From: Ferrovibrio sp046297895
GTDB lineage: Bacteria; Pseudomonadota; Alphaproteobacteria; Ferrovibrionales; Ferrovibrionaceae
Direction of reading: 5' to 3'
Assembly (NCBI RefSeq): GCF_046297895.1
Contig: NZ_JBKBHC010000008.1
Location: 186,001-250,000 of the forward strand
DNA: 64,000 nucleotides
Shown: positions 52,372 through 59,939 of the stretch, in pieces
How the letters are laid out: each line of letters opens with the position of its first letter
How positions within the stretch are numbered: the stretch's first letter is position 1
Made by a program: the position numbers and the translations under genes
Notes under the pieces: generated by a model
Seen by the model: the letters and a program-made list of their open reading frames with translations, nothing else
Databases searched by the model: none
What the model was told of the DNA's origin: nothing

Positions 52372-53268
52372 TTATGTCGGTTTGGCCAGCCGCTCGCGAT
52401 GCAGCACGAACAGGCCGCTGGCGACGATGATCCCGGCTCCGGCCAGCATCGGCAGGGTCGGCAGGTCGGCAAAGAAGAGCCAACCGAGCAGAATCGCCCA
52501 TAGCAGCGACGTGTAGGTATAGGGCACCACCACGGCGGCTGGCGCCAATCTCAACGACTGGTTCATGCACATATGCGCCAGCGTCGCCACCACGCCGATG
52601 AGGGCCAGATAGGCGACGTCGAGCAGTCCTACCGGCGACCAGCCCCAGGGCAGGGTCAGCAGCCCCGCCGCGCCCACCGCCAGCGTATGATAGACAATCA
52701 ATGACAACGCGCCGGTCGAACGCAGCTTACGAGTGGCGATCATCATCAGGGCATAGGCCAGGCTGCCGCCAAGGGCAATCAGTGCCGGCGCGGTGAACAC
52801 GCCGGCCTGCGGCTGCAGCACGAGCAGCACGCCGCAAAACCCGATTGCCACGGCGATACCGCGTCGCCAGCCAACCGCCTCGCCCAGCAGCGGGATGGCA
52901 AGCACGGTGACGATCAGCGGGGTAGCCTGATACACCGCCATCACATCGGCCAGCGGCAGATGCCGCACAGCCAGATAGAAACAGGCGACTTCTGCCACGA
53001 TCAGTGCGAGACGGACGGCATGCCGACCCGGCTGCTCCAGCACAAAGACCTGTCGCCAACCGGTACGATGAACCATGGGGAGCAGGACGACCAATGCGGT
53101 AGCCGAACGGATAAACAGCAGTTGGCCGACCGCCACGCTGGCCACCATCCATTTGCCCAGTGCATCGTTGAAGGTGAACAGCGCCGTGCCAAGAAGCATG
53201 AACAGGATGCCACGCCAGTGGCCGGCTTCCAGTACAGGTGTGGTGCCGGTCAGGCTGCGTTCAGCCAC
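52372..53268 (-). CDS. DMT superfamily (EamA) transporter
   Basis: Ten-helix EamA-type transporter of 298 residues with two repeated five-helix halves. LLGTALFTFNDALGKWMVASV near residue 22 starts the first and LIALGGSLAYALMMIATRKL near 158 the second. Substrate unknown; in this locus it may export an intermediate or import a second acid. GTG 53268 overlaps the stop of the upstream GntR gene by eight bases, and the dehydratase starts 27 bases after it, so the three genes form one unit. Confidence 0.9.
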   Translation of the reverse strand: MAERSLTGTTPVLEAGHWRGILFMLLGTALFTFNDALGKWMVASVAVGQLLFIRSATALVVLLPMVHRTGWRQVFVLEQPGRHAVRLALIVAEVACFYLAVRHLPLADVMAVYQATPLIVTVLAIPLLGEAVGWRRGIAVAIGFCGVLLVLQPQAGVFTAPALIALGGSLAYALMMIATRKLRSTGALSLIVYHTLAVGAAGLLTLPWGWSPVGLLDVAYLALIGVVATLAHMCMNQSLRLAPAAVVVPYTYTSLLWAILLGWLFFADLPTLPMLAGAGIIVASGLFVLHRERLAKPT

Positions 53269-53968
53269 TCTTGCGCTCCCGGCCGCGAGCCTGCTCCCGC
53301 AGTATGATCTGATAATCGCGCGAGGCAGCGCGGATATGCACGCCCAGCAGATTCAGCGCCTTGGTACGCTCATGCGCCTTGAGCAGCTTGACGATGTTCT
53401 GGTGCTCGGCCAGTGAGTCGCCGACGGTGCGTTCCTTCGAGGTGACGCGCGCGCGCAGGGCCTGAATTTTCATTTCCAGTTGTTGGTGCGCCACGGTCAG
53501 AAAGCGGTTGTTGGCGCGGTTCAGGATATGGCGATGGTATTCGGTATCGAGCCGGCGATAGGCCGGGATGTCGCCATCAGCAACCGCCTTCGCCATACGC
53601 TTCACATTCTGCTCCAGCGCTTCGATCAGCCCGGCCTCGTCGTTGGCCAGCGCGTCGCGCAGGGCGGCGCTTTCCAGGATCACGCGATACTGGCACATCT
53701 CGGCCGCCTCGTCGGGTGCAAGCGAAAAGACGAAACTGCCACGCTGGGGCTGGATATCGACCAGGCCTTCCAGCTTGAGCTGCAGCAGCGCCTCGCGCAC
53801 CGGCGTCTTGGAAATACCGAGCTGGGCGGCCAGCACATTCTCCGACAGCGCCTCGCCCAGCATCAGCTCGCCGTTGGTGATGCGGCTACGGACGTGATCT
53901 TTCACCAGTTCGGTGAGGGATTTCGGGCGCTCCAGCCGTGCGGGGCGAACCGCGGTGTTCTTTGCCAT
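53261..53968 (-). CDS. GntR family transcriptional regulator (FCD domain)
   Basis: FadR-subfamily regulator of 235 residues. The winged helix-turn-helix covers about 20-85 (VKDHVRSRITNGELMLGEALSENVLAAQLGISKTPVREALLQLKLEGLV), with recognition helix SKTPVREAL. The FCD ligand domain covers about 98-225, with metal or ligand residues in RVILESAALRDAL, DTEYHRHIL and EHQNIVKLLKAH. A longer open frame to 54223 is antisense to pfkB; ATG 53968 (MAKNTAVRPARLERPKSL) fits the family. It is the likely regulator of the operators at 50446, 54035 and 58891. Operator B lies 67 bases upstream, so autoregulation is probable. Confidence 0.92.
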   Translation of the reverse strand: MAKNTAVRPARLERPKSLTELVKDHVRSRITNGELMLGEALSENVLAAQLGISKTPVREALLQLKLEGLVDIQPQRGSFVFSLAPDEAAEMCQYRVILESAALRDALANDEAGLIEALEQNVKRMAKAVADGDIPAYRRLDTEYHRHILNRANNRFLTVAHQQLEMKIQALRARVTSKERTVGDSLAEHQNIVKLLKAHERTKALNLLGVHIRAASRDYQIILREQARGRERKSG

Positions 53969-54034
53969 GACGGCCTGACCTTTTCCACTGACGTCCCGCA
54001 CCGTAGCAGCGGGCCTGCACGGCCTCAAGATAGT

Positions 54035-54050
54035 ATCTGATATGTCAGTT
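54035..54050. promoter_or_regulatory. Operator B of the sugar-acid regulon
   Basis: ATCTGATATGTCAGTT, one mismatch from operator A. It lies in the 139 bases between the divergent gntR and pfkB start codons and could control both. Confidence 0.72.
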
Positions 54051-54107
54051 TGCTTGCCCGGGCCGTCTGTCTCGGCTAGGAAAGACATGACAGGAGGCTG
54101 TGGGATT

Positions 54108-55055
54108 ATGGGATTCGACATTCTCTGCCTGGGCGAGGCCATGGTGGAGTTCAACCAGACCGGCGGACCGGACAGCGACCAGTATCTGCGCGGCTTTGGC
54201 GGCGATACCTCGAACTGTGCCATCGCCGCCGCCCGACAGGGCGCCCAGGCCGCCTATTGTACCCTGCTGGGCAAGGATCCTTTCGGCGATCTGCTGCTGG
54301 ATCTGTGGCGGCGCGAGGGCGTCGACACCAGCACGGTCGGCCGCCGCGAGGATGCCGCAACGGCAATCTATTTTGTCACCCATGGCGATCGTGGCCATAC
54401 CTTCACCTACTACCGGAAAGACTCGGCTGCCAGCCGCATGGCGCCGGCCGACCTGCCCGGCCAGGCGCTGGAAGCCACCCACATCCTCCATGTCTCCGGC
54501 ATCACTTTGGCCGTCAGCGCCAGCTTGCGCGATACCGCGATGACCGCGATTACCCGCATGCGCAAGGCCGGCCGGCTGGTTTCCTTCGATACCAACCTGC
54601 GCCTCAAGCTTTGGTCGCTGGATGCCGCGCGCCAGGCGATACACGCCGCGCTGCGGCTTTCCGATATCGCCCTGCCCAGCCTGGAAGACGCTACCGCGCT
54701 GAGCGGCCTGAACGAGCCGGCGGCGATCCTGGATTATTACCGGGCCATGGGCATCCCGCTGGTGGTGCTGAAATGCGGGGCCGAAGGCGTGCTGATTGCC
54801 AACGGGGATGGCCGCTGGCGCCTGCCGGGCCATCGCGTGCCGACGGTGGATGCCACCGGCGCCGGCGACTGTTTCGACGGCGCCTTCCTGGCGGAAATGG
54901 TGCGCGGCGCGAATCCGCTGGAAGCCGCCTGCTATGCCAACGCGGCTGCCGCGCTCACCACCATCGGCTACGGCGCGGTCGCCCCGATCCCGCGGCGCGC
55001 CGCAGTAGAGGCGTTCTTCCGCTCGGTCGGACGCACCGAGCCGGAAGCATTCTGA
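54108..55055 (+). CDS. PfkB family sugar kinase, 2-keto-3-deoxygluconate kinase-like
   Basis: Ribokinase-fold kinase of 315 residues. CLGEAMVEFNQTGG near the start, GFGGDTSNCAIAAARQG near residue 29 (sugar-binding), FDTNLRLKLWS near 163 and the catalytic and anion-hole motif DATGAGDCFDGAFLAE near 251 fit KdgK-type proteins, so phosphorylation of 2-keto-3-deoxygluconate or a stereoisomer is likely. GGAGG ten bases upstream supports ATG 54108; in-frame earlier starts at 54042 and 54087 lie across or next to operator B. Divergent from gntR and convergent with the FAH gene (one base apart). Confidence 0.9.
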   Translation: MGFDILCLGEAMVEFNQTGGPDSDQYLRGFGGDTSNCAIAAARQGAQAAYCTLLGKDPFGDLLLDLWRREGVDTSTVGRREDAATAIYFVTHGDRGHTFTYYRKDSAASRMAPADLPGQALEATHILHVSGITLAVSASLRDTAMTAITRMRKAGRLVSFDTNLRLKLWSLDAARQAIHAALRLSDIALPSLEDATALSGLNEPAAILDYYRAMGIPLVVLKCGAEGVLIANGDGRWRLPGHRVPTVDATGAGDCFDGAFLAEMVRGANPLEAACYANAAAALTTIGYGAVAPIPRRAAVEAFFRSVGRTEPEAF

Positions 55056-55056
55056 C

Positions 55057-55905
55057 TTAAGCGCGATAATTCCGCACCTTTTGCCGCTGCTCGCCCAGCC
55101 CGACAATGCCGAGATGAACCGCGTCTCCATCCTTCAGATAGACTGGCGGCTTCTGTCCCATGCCGACTCCGGGCGGCGTGCCGGTGGAAATGATATCGCC
55201 CGGCTGCAGCGACATGAACTGGCTCAGATAGCTCACCAGGTAACGTACGCCATAGACCATCGTCTTGGTCGAGCCGTTCTGGAAACGCTTGCCGTTCACA
55301 TCGCAGAACATGTCCAGGTTCTGCGGATCAGGCACCTCGTCGGTCGTCACCAGCCAGGGACCGATCGGACCGAAACTATCGGCGCTCTTGCCCTTGGTCC
55401 ACTGGCCGTGGCGTTCGGTCTGGAAAGCCCGCTCCGATACGTCGTTGATCACGCAATAGCCGGCAACATGACTCATCGCGTCTTTTTCATCGACATAACG
55501 GGCCACAGAGCCGATCACCACGCCGAGTTCCACTTCCCAGTCGGTCTTCTGCGAGTTCTTCGGGATGATCACGTCGTCATTCGGTCCCGTGATCGCCGAA
55601 GTCGCCTTCATGAAGATGATCGGTTCGGGCGGCACCGTGGCGCCGGTCTCGGCGGCATGGTCGGAATAATTCAGGCCGATACAGATGAACTTGCCCACAC
55701 GGTTGACGCAGGGCCCGAGCCGAGGATTTCCGGAGATCGCGGGCAGCGCCATGGGATCGAGGGACTTCAGTTTTGCCAGACCGGCCGGCGTCAGCGTGCT
55801 GCCGGCGATATCCGGCACCACGGTGGAAAGGTCGCGAATGACGCCCGAGGCGTCGAGCAGGCCCGGCTTCTCCTGGCCCGCAGGGCCATAGCGCAGCAGT
55901 TTCAT
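55057..55905 (-). CDS. Fumarylacetoacetate hydrolase family protein
   Basis: FAH-fold hydrolase of 282 residues cleaving a C-C bond of a diketo acid. CIGLNYSDHAAETGATVPPEPI near residue 73 and FMKATSAITGPNDDVIIPKNSQKTDWEVELGVVIG near 97 carry the metal-binding Glu/Asp residues, with YCVINDVSERAFQ, GPIGPWLVTTDE and GDIISTGTPPGVG. It strongly resembles the 2,4-diketo-3-deoxy-L-fuconate or -rhamnonate hydrolases. ATG 55905 follows AGGAGA; the open frame extends to 56154 over the SDR gene and is rejected. With the SDR upstream it can complete an oxidative, non-phosphorylating route yielding pyruvate. Confidence 0.92.
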   Translation of the reverse strand: MKLLRYGPAGQEKPGLLDASGVIRDLSTVVPDIAGSTLTPAGLAKLKSLDPMALPAISGNPRLGPCVNRVGKFICIGLNYSDHAAETGATVPPEPIIFMKATSAITGPNDDVIIPKNSQKTDWEVELGVVIGSVARYVDEKDAMSHVAGYCVINDVSERAFQTERHGQWTKGKSADSFGPIGPWLVTTDEVPDPQNLDMFCDVNGKRFQNGSTKTMVYGVRYLVSYLSQFMSLQPGDIISTGTPPGVGMGQKPPVYLKDGDAVHLGIVGLGEQRQKVRNYRA

Positions 55906-55928
55906 GACGTGTCTCTCTCCTGAAGGGA

Positions 55929-56678
55929 TTACAGCGACCAGCCGCCGTCGATGATATGAGTGGTGCCGGTGGTGAAAGCGGACTCGTCGCCGGCCAGATA
56001 AACCGCAAGCGCCGCTATCTCTTCCGCCGTGCCGAGCCGGCCGAGCGGCTGACGCGCGACAAAGCCGGCGCGGGCCTGCTCGACACCACCAGCGGTCGAA
56101 GCCTGGGCTGCGATGCGATCGTCCAGCGACGGCGTCTGGATCGTGCCGGGGCAAATCGCGTTGCAGCGGATGCCCTGCTTGATGAAATCGGCGGCGATGG
56201 CCTTGGTCAGTCCGATCACCGCCGCCTTGGTGGCACCATATACGAACCGGTTCGGCGCGCCTTTCACCGAGGATGCGGCAGAAGACATGTTGATGATGGA
56301 GCCGCCGCGACCGGCCGACAGCATGGCCGGCAACAATGCCTTGGTCATGCGGTACATCGAACGCACATTCAGGTCGAAGGAAAAATCCCAGTCCTTCTCT
56401 TCGGTTTCCAGGATCGTGCCGTGATGCACGAAACCTGCGCAGTTGAACAATATGTCGACCGCGCCAACCTCGGCCGCGAAGGCGGCGATGGCGGCGGGGT
56501 CCATGACATCCAGCCGCCGCGTGCGTATGTTCGGCAGGCTGCCGAGCTCCTTAAGCCTGGCCTCGTTCACATCGGTGGCAATCACCTTCGCCCCTTCATG
56601 AGCGAATGCTATGGCCGATGCGCGACCTATCCCCTGCGCGGCGGCCGTGATCACCGCTGTCTTGCCTTCCAGACGCAT
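55929..56678 (-). CDS. SDR family oxidoreductase, KDF dehydrogenase/DHRS6-like
   Basis: Short-chain dehydrogenase of 249 residues. NAD-binding VITAAAQGIGRA at the start replaces the second Gly of TGxxxGIG by Ala, as in human DHRS6/BDH2, and Asp in VIATDVNE near 38 points to NAD. Catalytic Ser in MSSAASSV and Tyr/Lys in YGATKAA near 148 are present, and the end IIDGGWSL is identical to the DHRS6 pattern. Bacterial relatives next to FAH hydrolases act as 2-keto-3-deoxy-L-fuconate or -rhamnonate 4-dehydrogenases. That role fits the gene order here but the sugar is not determined. Confidence 0.92.
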   Translation of the reverse strand: MRLEGKTAVITAAAQGIGRASAIAFAHEGAKVIATDVNEARLKELGSLPNIRTRRLDVMDPAAIAAFAAEVGAVDILFNCAGFVHHGTILETEEKDWDFSFDLNVRSMYRMTKALLPAMLSAGRGGSIINMSSAASSVKGAPNRFVYGATKAAVIGLTKAIAADFIKQGIRCNAICPGTIQTPSLDDRIAAQASTAGGVEQARAGFVARQPLGRLGTAEEIAALAVYLAGDESAFTTGTTHIIDGGWSL

Positions 56679-56696
56679 ACCCGTCTCTCCGTTGCT

Positions 56697-57905
56697 TTAA
56701 GCGACCGCCGGCAGACAGGCCGGCCCGATCGGTTCGAAACTCTTGTAGGTGAGGATGAATTCCTGGTGCCCCAGGCCTTCAGACCTGGTCATTTCGCCGG
56801 CGCCGACGCGCTTGATCAGGTCGAAAATCTCGCGGCCGACCGTATCGAGGTCGGCGTGACCTTCCAGAATGCGGCCCGCATTCACGTCCATGTCGTCGGC
56901 CATGCGCGCATAGGTGCGCGGATTGGCGCAAACCTTGATCACCGGCGCCAGCGCCGAACCCACCACCGAGCCGCGGCCGGTGGAAAACAGGATCACGTGC
57001 GATCCGCAGGCGATCAGTTCGGCGATCTCGGCATTGTCGCTGATATTGGGAAAACCAAACCGCACTTCGCCATCCGGCACCACGTCCAGCAGGTACAGGC
57101 CGCCGCGCGGCGGGATGTCGCCAGGCTTGATAATGCCGCTGATCGGCGAGGCGCCGCTCTTGGCATAGGCGCCAAGCGATTTCTCCTCGATGGTGGTCAG
57201 CCCACCATCGGCGTTGCCCGGGGCGAAACTGGGATAGCCAAGCGTTTCATAATAATGCGCCGCCTTGGCGACGCAGGCCTTCAGTTCGCGACCCAGTTCC
57301 GGCGTGACGGCACGCTCGGCCATCCAGCCTTCCATGCCGATCAGTTCGCCGGTTTCCTCAAAAATCGCCGCGGCCTTTTCCTGCACCAGGAAATCGAAGG
57401 CGCGCCCCATCGCCGGGTTGGCGGTGAGGCCCGAGGTAGCATCCGAACCGCCGCATATGGTGCCGACCACCAATTCCGACACGGCCATGGGCTCGGTCGG
57501 CTGCTTGGCCAGGGCCGCGATCTGAGCCTCGACCCAGGCGCGCCCCTTCTCGATGGTCGCTCGCGTGCCACCATTCTCCTGAATCGCCAACAATTCGACC
57601 GGCCGGCCGCTTTCCCTGATCGTGCGCTCCAGGACCTTCTTGTTGAAACCCTCGCAACCAAGCGACACCAGCAATACGGCACCGACATTGGGATGGGTGC
57701 ATAGCCGCTGCATCATCTTCAACGCATAGGCATTGGGGTAACAGCCGGGGAAACCGATCACATGGGCGCCCTCTTCGCGATAAGGCCAGGCGATTTCCTT
57801 GACCACGTGATGGGCGCATTCCACCAGATAGGCAACTGCAACATAGTTGCGAATGCCCTTGCGGCCATCCGCCCGGCGCCAGCCGCGCATCGTTACGTCA
57901 CTCAT
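56697..57905 (-). CDS. UxaA family dehydratase, large (C-terminal) subunit
   Basis: Protein of 402 residues homologous to the C-terminal part of altronate dehydratase (UxaA) and to GarD and SuyB. Motifs are RADGRKGIRNYVAVAYLVECAHHV, FPGCYPNAYALKMMQRL near residue 52, LVSLGCEGF near 79, TICGGSDATSGLTANPAMGRAFD near 168 and ALAPVIKVCANPRTYARMADDMDVNAGRI near 316. The cysteines of these motifs fit the iron-binding dehydratase core. It works with the small SAF subunit encoded just upstream; the ATG overlaps its stop as ATGA. Substrate unknown; altronate, another hexonate, or sulfolactate (SuyAB) are possible. Confidence 0.9.
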   Translation of the reverse strand: MSDVTMRGWRRADGRKGIRNYVAVAYLVECAHHVVKEIAWPYREEGAHVIGFPGCYPNAYALKMMQRLCTHPNVGAVLLVSLGCEGFNKKVLERTIRESGRPVELLAIQENGGTRATIEKGRAWVEAQIAALAKQPTEPMAVSELVVGTICGGSDATSGLTANPAMGRAFDFLVQEKAAAIFEETGELIGMEGWMAERAVTPELGRELKACVAKAAHYYETLGYPSFAPGNADGGLTTIEEKSLGAYAKSGASPISGIIKPGDIPPRGGLYLLDVVPDGEVRFGFPNISDNAEIAELIACGSHVILFSTGRGSVVGSALAPVIKVCANPRTYARMADDMDVNAGRILEGHADLDTVGREIFDLIKRVGAGEMTRSEGLGHQEFILTYKSFEPIGPACLPAVA

Positions 57906-58216
57906 GGTGCCGCCTCCACCGCTACCGTATTGGGCATGTAATCGCTGGCGACGTTATGGTTGTGCACGTACTCGCCCAACGCAATATCTGCCGTCGCCCG
58001 TCCGATCGGCGCGCCGTATTTCACGATCCTTTCGCCGACCGCGATATTGCGCAGGGCGATCTTGTGTCCGAATCCCAGCGCTCGTTGCAGCCGTACCGTG
58101 GCGCCGGCCACCTGTAATTCGGTTCCGGCCGGGATCTCCAGCCGTGCCACCGCGATATTGTCGCCCGGCGCCAGCATCAGCAGGCGCGGATCGGTTGCCA
58201 GATCAGAACTTGCCAT
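57902..58216 (-). CDS. UxaA family dehydratase, small SAF-domain subunit
   Basis: SAF-domain protein of 104 residues corresponding to the N-terminal part of UxaA/GarD and to SuyA. The pattern LAPGDNIAVARLEIPAG, then ALGFGHKIALRNIAVGERIVKYGAPIGRAT and GEYVHNHNV is diagnostic; GHKIAL and KYGxPIG are the best conserved. It overlaps the RraA-like gene by 14 bases on its promoter side and the large subunit by four, so both dehydratase subunits are translated together. Confidence 0.92.
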   Translation of the reverse strand: MASSDLATDPRLLMLAPGDNIAVARLEIPAGTELQVAGATVRLQRALGFGHKIALRNIAVGERIVKYGAPIGRATADIALGEYVHNHNVASDYMPNTVAVEAAP

Positions 58217-58880
58217 ACTTCAGATACGCCTCCTGCGGGTCCATGCCGGCCATGATGTTCCGGCGCACCTCGCCTTCGGTCCCCATCACCTCCTCGGTGC
58301 GGGCGACCGCTGCCTCAACCATGCCAGCGGGTATAACCACCACGCCGTCGCGGTCGGCGATCACGTAATCGCCGCTCGAAATCGTCACGCTGCCGATGGT
58401 TATCGGCGCGCCGAAACTGTTGGGCACCCAGCGCGCCACGATGTCGGATGGCGTGAAAAAACTGCACCAGACCGGAAAACCGATCTGCTCCACCATCGCC
58501 GCATCGCGGCAGCCGCCATCCACGATATAGCCTCGCACGCCCTTGAGCTGCAGCGCCGAAGCTGAGAGCTCGCCCATCAGCGCTACCTCGTGGTTATGGG
58601 GTTGGCACATCACCACGCGGCCCGGCGGGGCCTTGGATAAAACGCCGGTCCACTCCAGCAGGGTTTCGTGGGCGGTCTTGGTGCGGTCGATATGACCGCT
58701 GACCGTCCAGACCTGTCCGGCAAGGGTCTGCGTCGGCATGAGCGGCCGGATTTCTGGCGGCAAGACGCAATTGTCATGGCCCTGCGCCCGCAGCACGTCA
58801 TGCACTGCCGAGGCGTAACAGCGACTTAGGCGGTCGGCCAGCGGATCGGGCGGCGGGGCGCTCGGCTGGGTTCCGGGCAT
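58203..58880 (-). CDS. RraA family protein (HMG aldolase/oxaloacetate decarboxylase-like)
   Basis: RraA-fold protein of 225 residues. Family landmarks are RLSRCYASAVHDVLRAQGHDN at the start, GELSASALQLKGVRGYIVDGGCRDAAMVEQIGFPVW near residue 107 (substrate-binding Gly-x-x-Arg-Asp) and YVIADRDGVVVIPAGMVEAA near 170. Members act as 4-hydroxy-4-methyl-2-oxoglutarate aldolase or oxaloacetate decarboxylase, or inhibit RNase E; here an aldol-type cleavage or decarboxylation of a keto acid is plausible. ATG 58880 follows GGGAGAAACG; the in-frame ATG at 58892 overlaps operator A and is rejected. First gene of the second sugar-acid operon. Confidence 0.88.
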   Translation of the reverse strand: MPGTQPSAPPPDPLADRLSRCYASAVHDVLRAQGHDNCVLPPEIRPLMPTQTLAGQVWTVSGHIDRTKTAHETLLEWTGVLSKAPPGRVVMCQPHNHEVALMGELSASALQLKGVRGYIVDGGCRDAAMVEQIGFPVWCSFFTPSDIVARWVPNSFGAPITIGSVTISSGDYVIADRDGVVVIPAGMVEAAVARTEEVMGTEGEVRRNIMAGMDPQEAYLKYGKF

Positions 58881-58890
58881 CGTTTCTCCC

Positions 58891-58906
58891 ATCTGATATA
58901 TCAGTT
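58891..58906. promoter_or_regulatory. Operator A of the sugar-acid regulon
   Basis: ATCTGATATATCAGTT, containing the perfect 12-bp palindrome CTGATATATCAG. It lies 11 bases upstream of the rraA start codon and shares at least 15 of 16 bases with operators B and C. Confidence 0.75.
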
Positions 58907-59027
58907 AGACGGACTTTAGCCAGATTCCCCGGGGCTGGCTAGTCGCCGGCACAATGCGGTTGATGCCTGCCGCCCCGCGGGCCGATAATGAAAGCCATTG
59001 GTGAGGGACAACGGGAAGGATACAGCC

Positions 59028-59828
59028 ATGATCAAGAAAATCGCATTGGCCATAGCCATCGTCGTGCTCGCCATTGCCGGCGCCGCCTATTACTTCGCCT
59101 CCAACCTCGACAGCCTGGTGAAGGCCGTGATCGAGCGTTACGGCACGGAGGCCACCCAGGCGCGCGTTACCCTGAAGTCGGTCGAATTGAAGCCCGCTTC
59201 GGGCAGCGGCAGCCTCAGCGGCCTGGTGGTCGGCAATCCCAAGGGCTTCAGCGGCGCCGAAGCCATCTCGCTGGGCGATATCCGCATCACATTGGATATT
59301 GCCAGCCTGCAGTCCAATCCGATCATCATCAAGGACGTGCAGATCATCCAGCCGTCGATCAGCTACGAATATGCCAGTGGTGGCGGCAATCTGGAGACCA
59401 TCCAGAAGAACGTACAGGCCTATGCCGCCAGATTCGGCGGCGGCCAGACCGAACCCAAGGCCGGCACGGCATCCACCGGCGGCTCAGCCAGCAAACAGCC
59501 CGAACGCAAGGTGATTATCGAAAATCTGGTGATCCGTGATGGCAGGATCGCTGCCAGCCACGCGGCCCTGCAGGGCCGGGCCATCTCGGCCAGCCTGCCC
59601 ACCATCCAGTTGAAGGATATCGGCAAGGGCAGCAACGGCGCCACGCCCGCCGAGGTCGCCGAGAAGGTGATCGGCACCATCAGCGCCCAGGCCTCGCGTG
59701 TCGCAACCGGCGAACTGCAGAAGCAGCTTGGCAACCTGCTGAAGGATCAGGCCGGTGCCGTTGGCGGTGCTGCGGGCGGAGCGGCCGGTGGCGCGGCCGA
59801 GAAACTCAAGGGCCTGCTTGGCAAATAG
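59028..59828 (+). CDS. AsmA-like envelope protein
   Basis: Protein of 266 residues with an N-terminal membrane anchor or signal (KKIALAIAIVVLAIAGAAYYFA). The following region resembles the AsmA/DUF748 pattern: VTLKSVELKPASGSGSLSGLVVGNPKGFSGAEAISLGDIRITLDIASL, with later VIIENLVIRDGRIA. The C-terminus is Ala/Gly-rich with GGAAGGAAGGAA before EKLKGLLGK. It may take part in outer-membrane lipid or protein homeostasis; function is inferred only from the family. AAGGA before ATG 59028 supports this start over an upstream TTG at 58998. Confidence 0.8.
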   Translation: MIKKIALAIAIVVLAIAGAAYYFASNLDSLVKAVIERYGTEATQARVTLKSVELKPASGSGSLSGLVVGNPKGFSGAEAISLGDIRITLDIASLQSNPIIIKDVQIIQPSISYEYASGGGNLETIQKNVQAYAARFGGGQTEPKAGTASTGGSASKQPERKVIIENLVIRDGRIAASHAALQGRAISASLPTIQLKDIGKGSNGATPAEVAEKVIGTISAQASRVATGELQKQLGNLLKDQAGAVGGAAGGAAGGAAEKLKGLLGK

Positions 59829-59892
59829 CCCTGCAAAAATGCATGTGAGCCATCGCCAAATATTATGGCCGCAACGGTCGTCGAGGGAATAT

Positions 59893-59925
59893 GGGCGGGT
59901 TAGCATGCCCGCCCGTTCCTTTATT
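59893..59925 (+). terminator. Terminator-like hairpin before the YbfB-like MFS gene
   Basis: GGGCGGG pairs with CCCGCCC around an eight-base loop, followed by GTTCCTTTATT. The T-run is interrupted, so the terminator is weak. It lies 64 bases after the AsmA-like stop. Confidence 0.5.
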
Positions 59926-59939
59926 GCCTCCTGGTCTCG

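Noticed and set aside
53969..54223. N-terminal extension of the GntR frame
   Set aside because: Runs through operator B and antisense to pfkB; the HTH domain begins after ATG 53968.
55956..57704. 582-residue open frame antisense to SDR and uxaA
   Set aside because: It spans two genuine genes and their junction, so it cannot be a real conserved gene.
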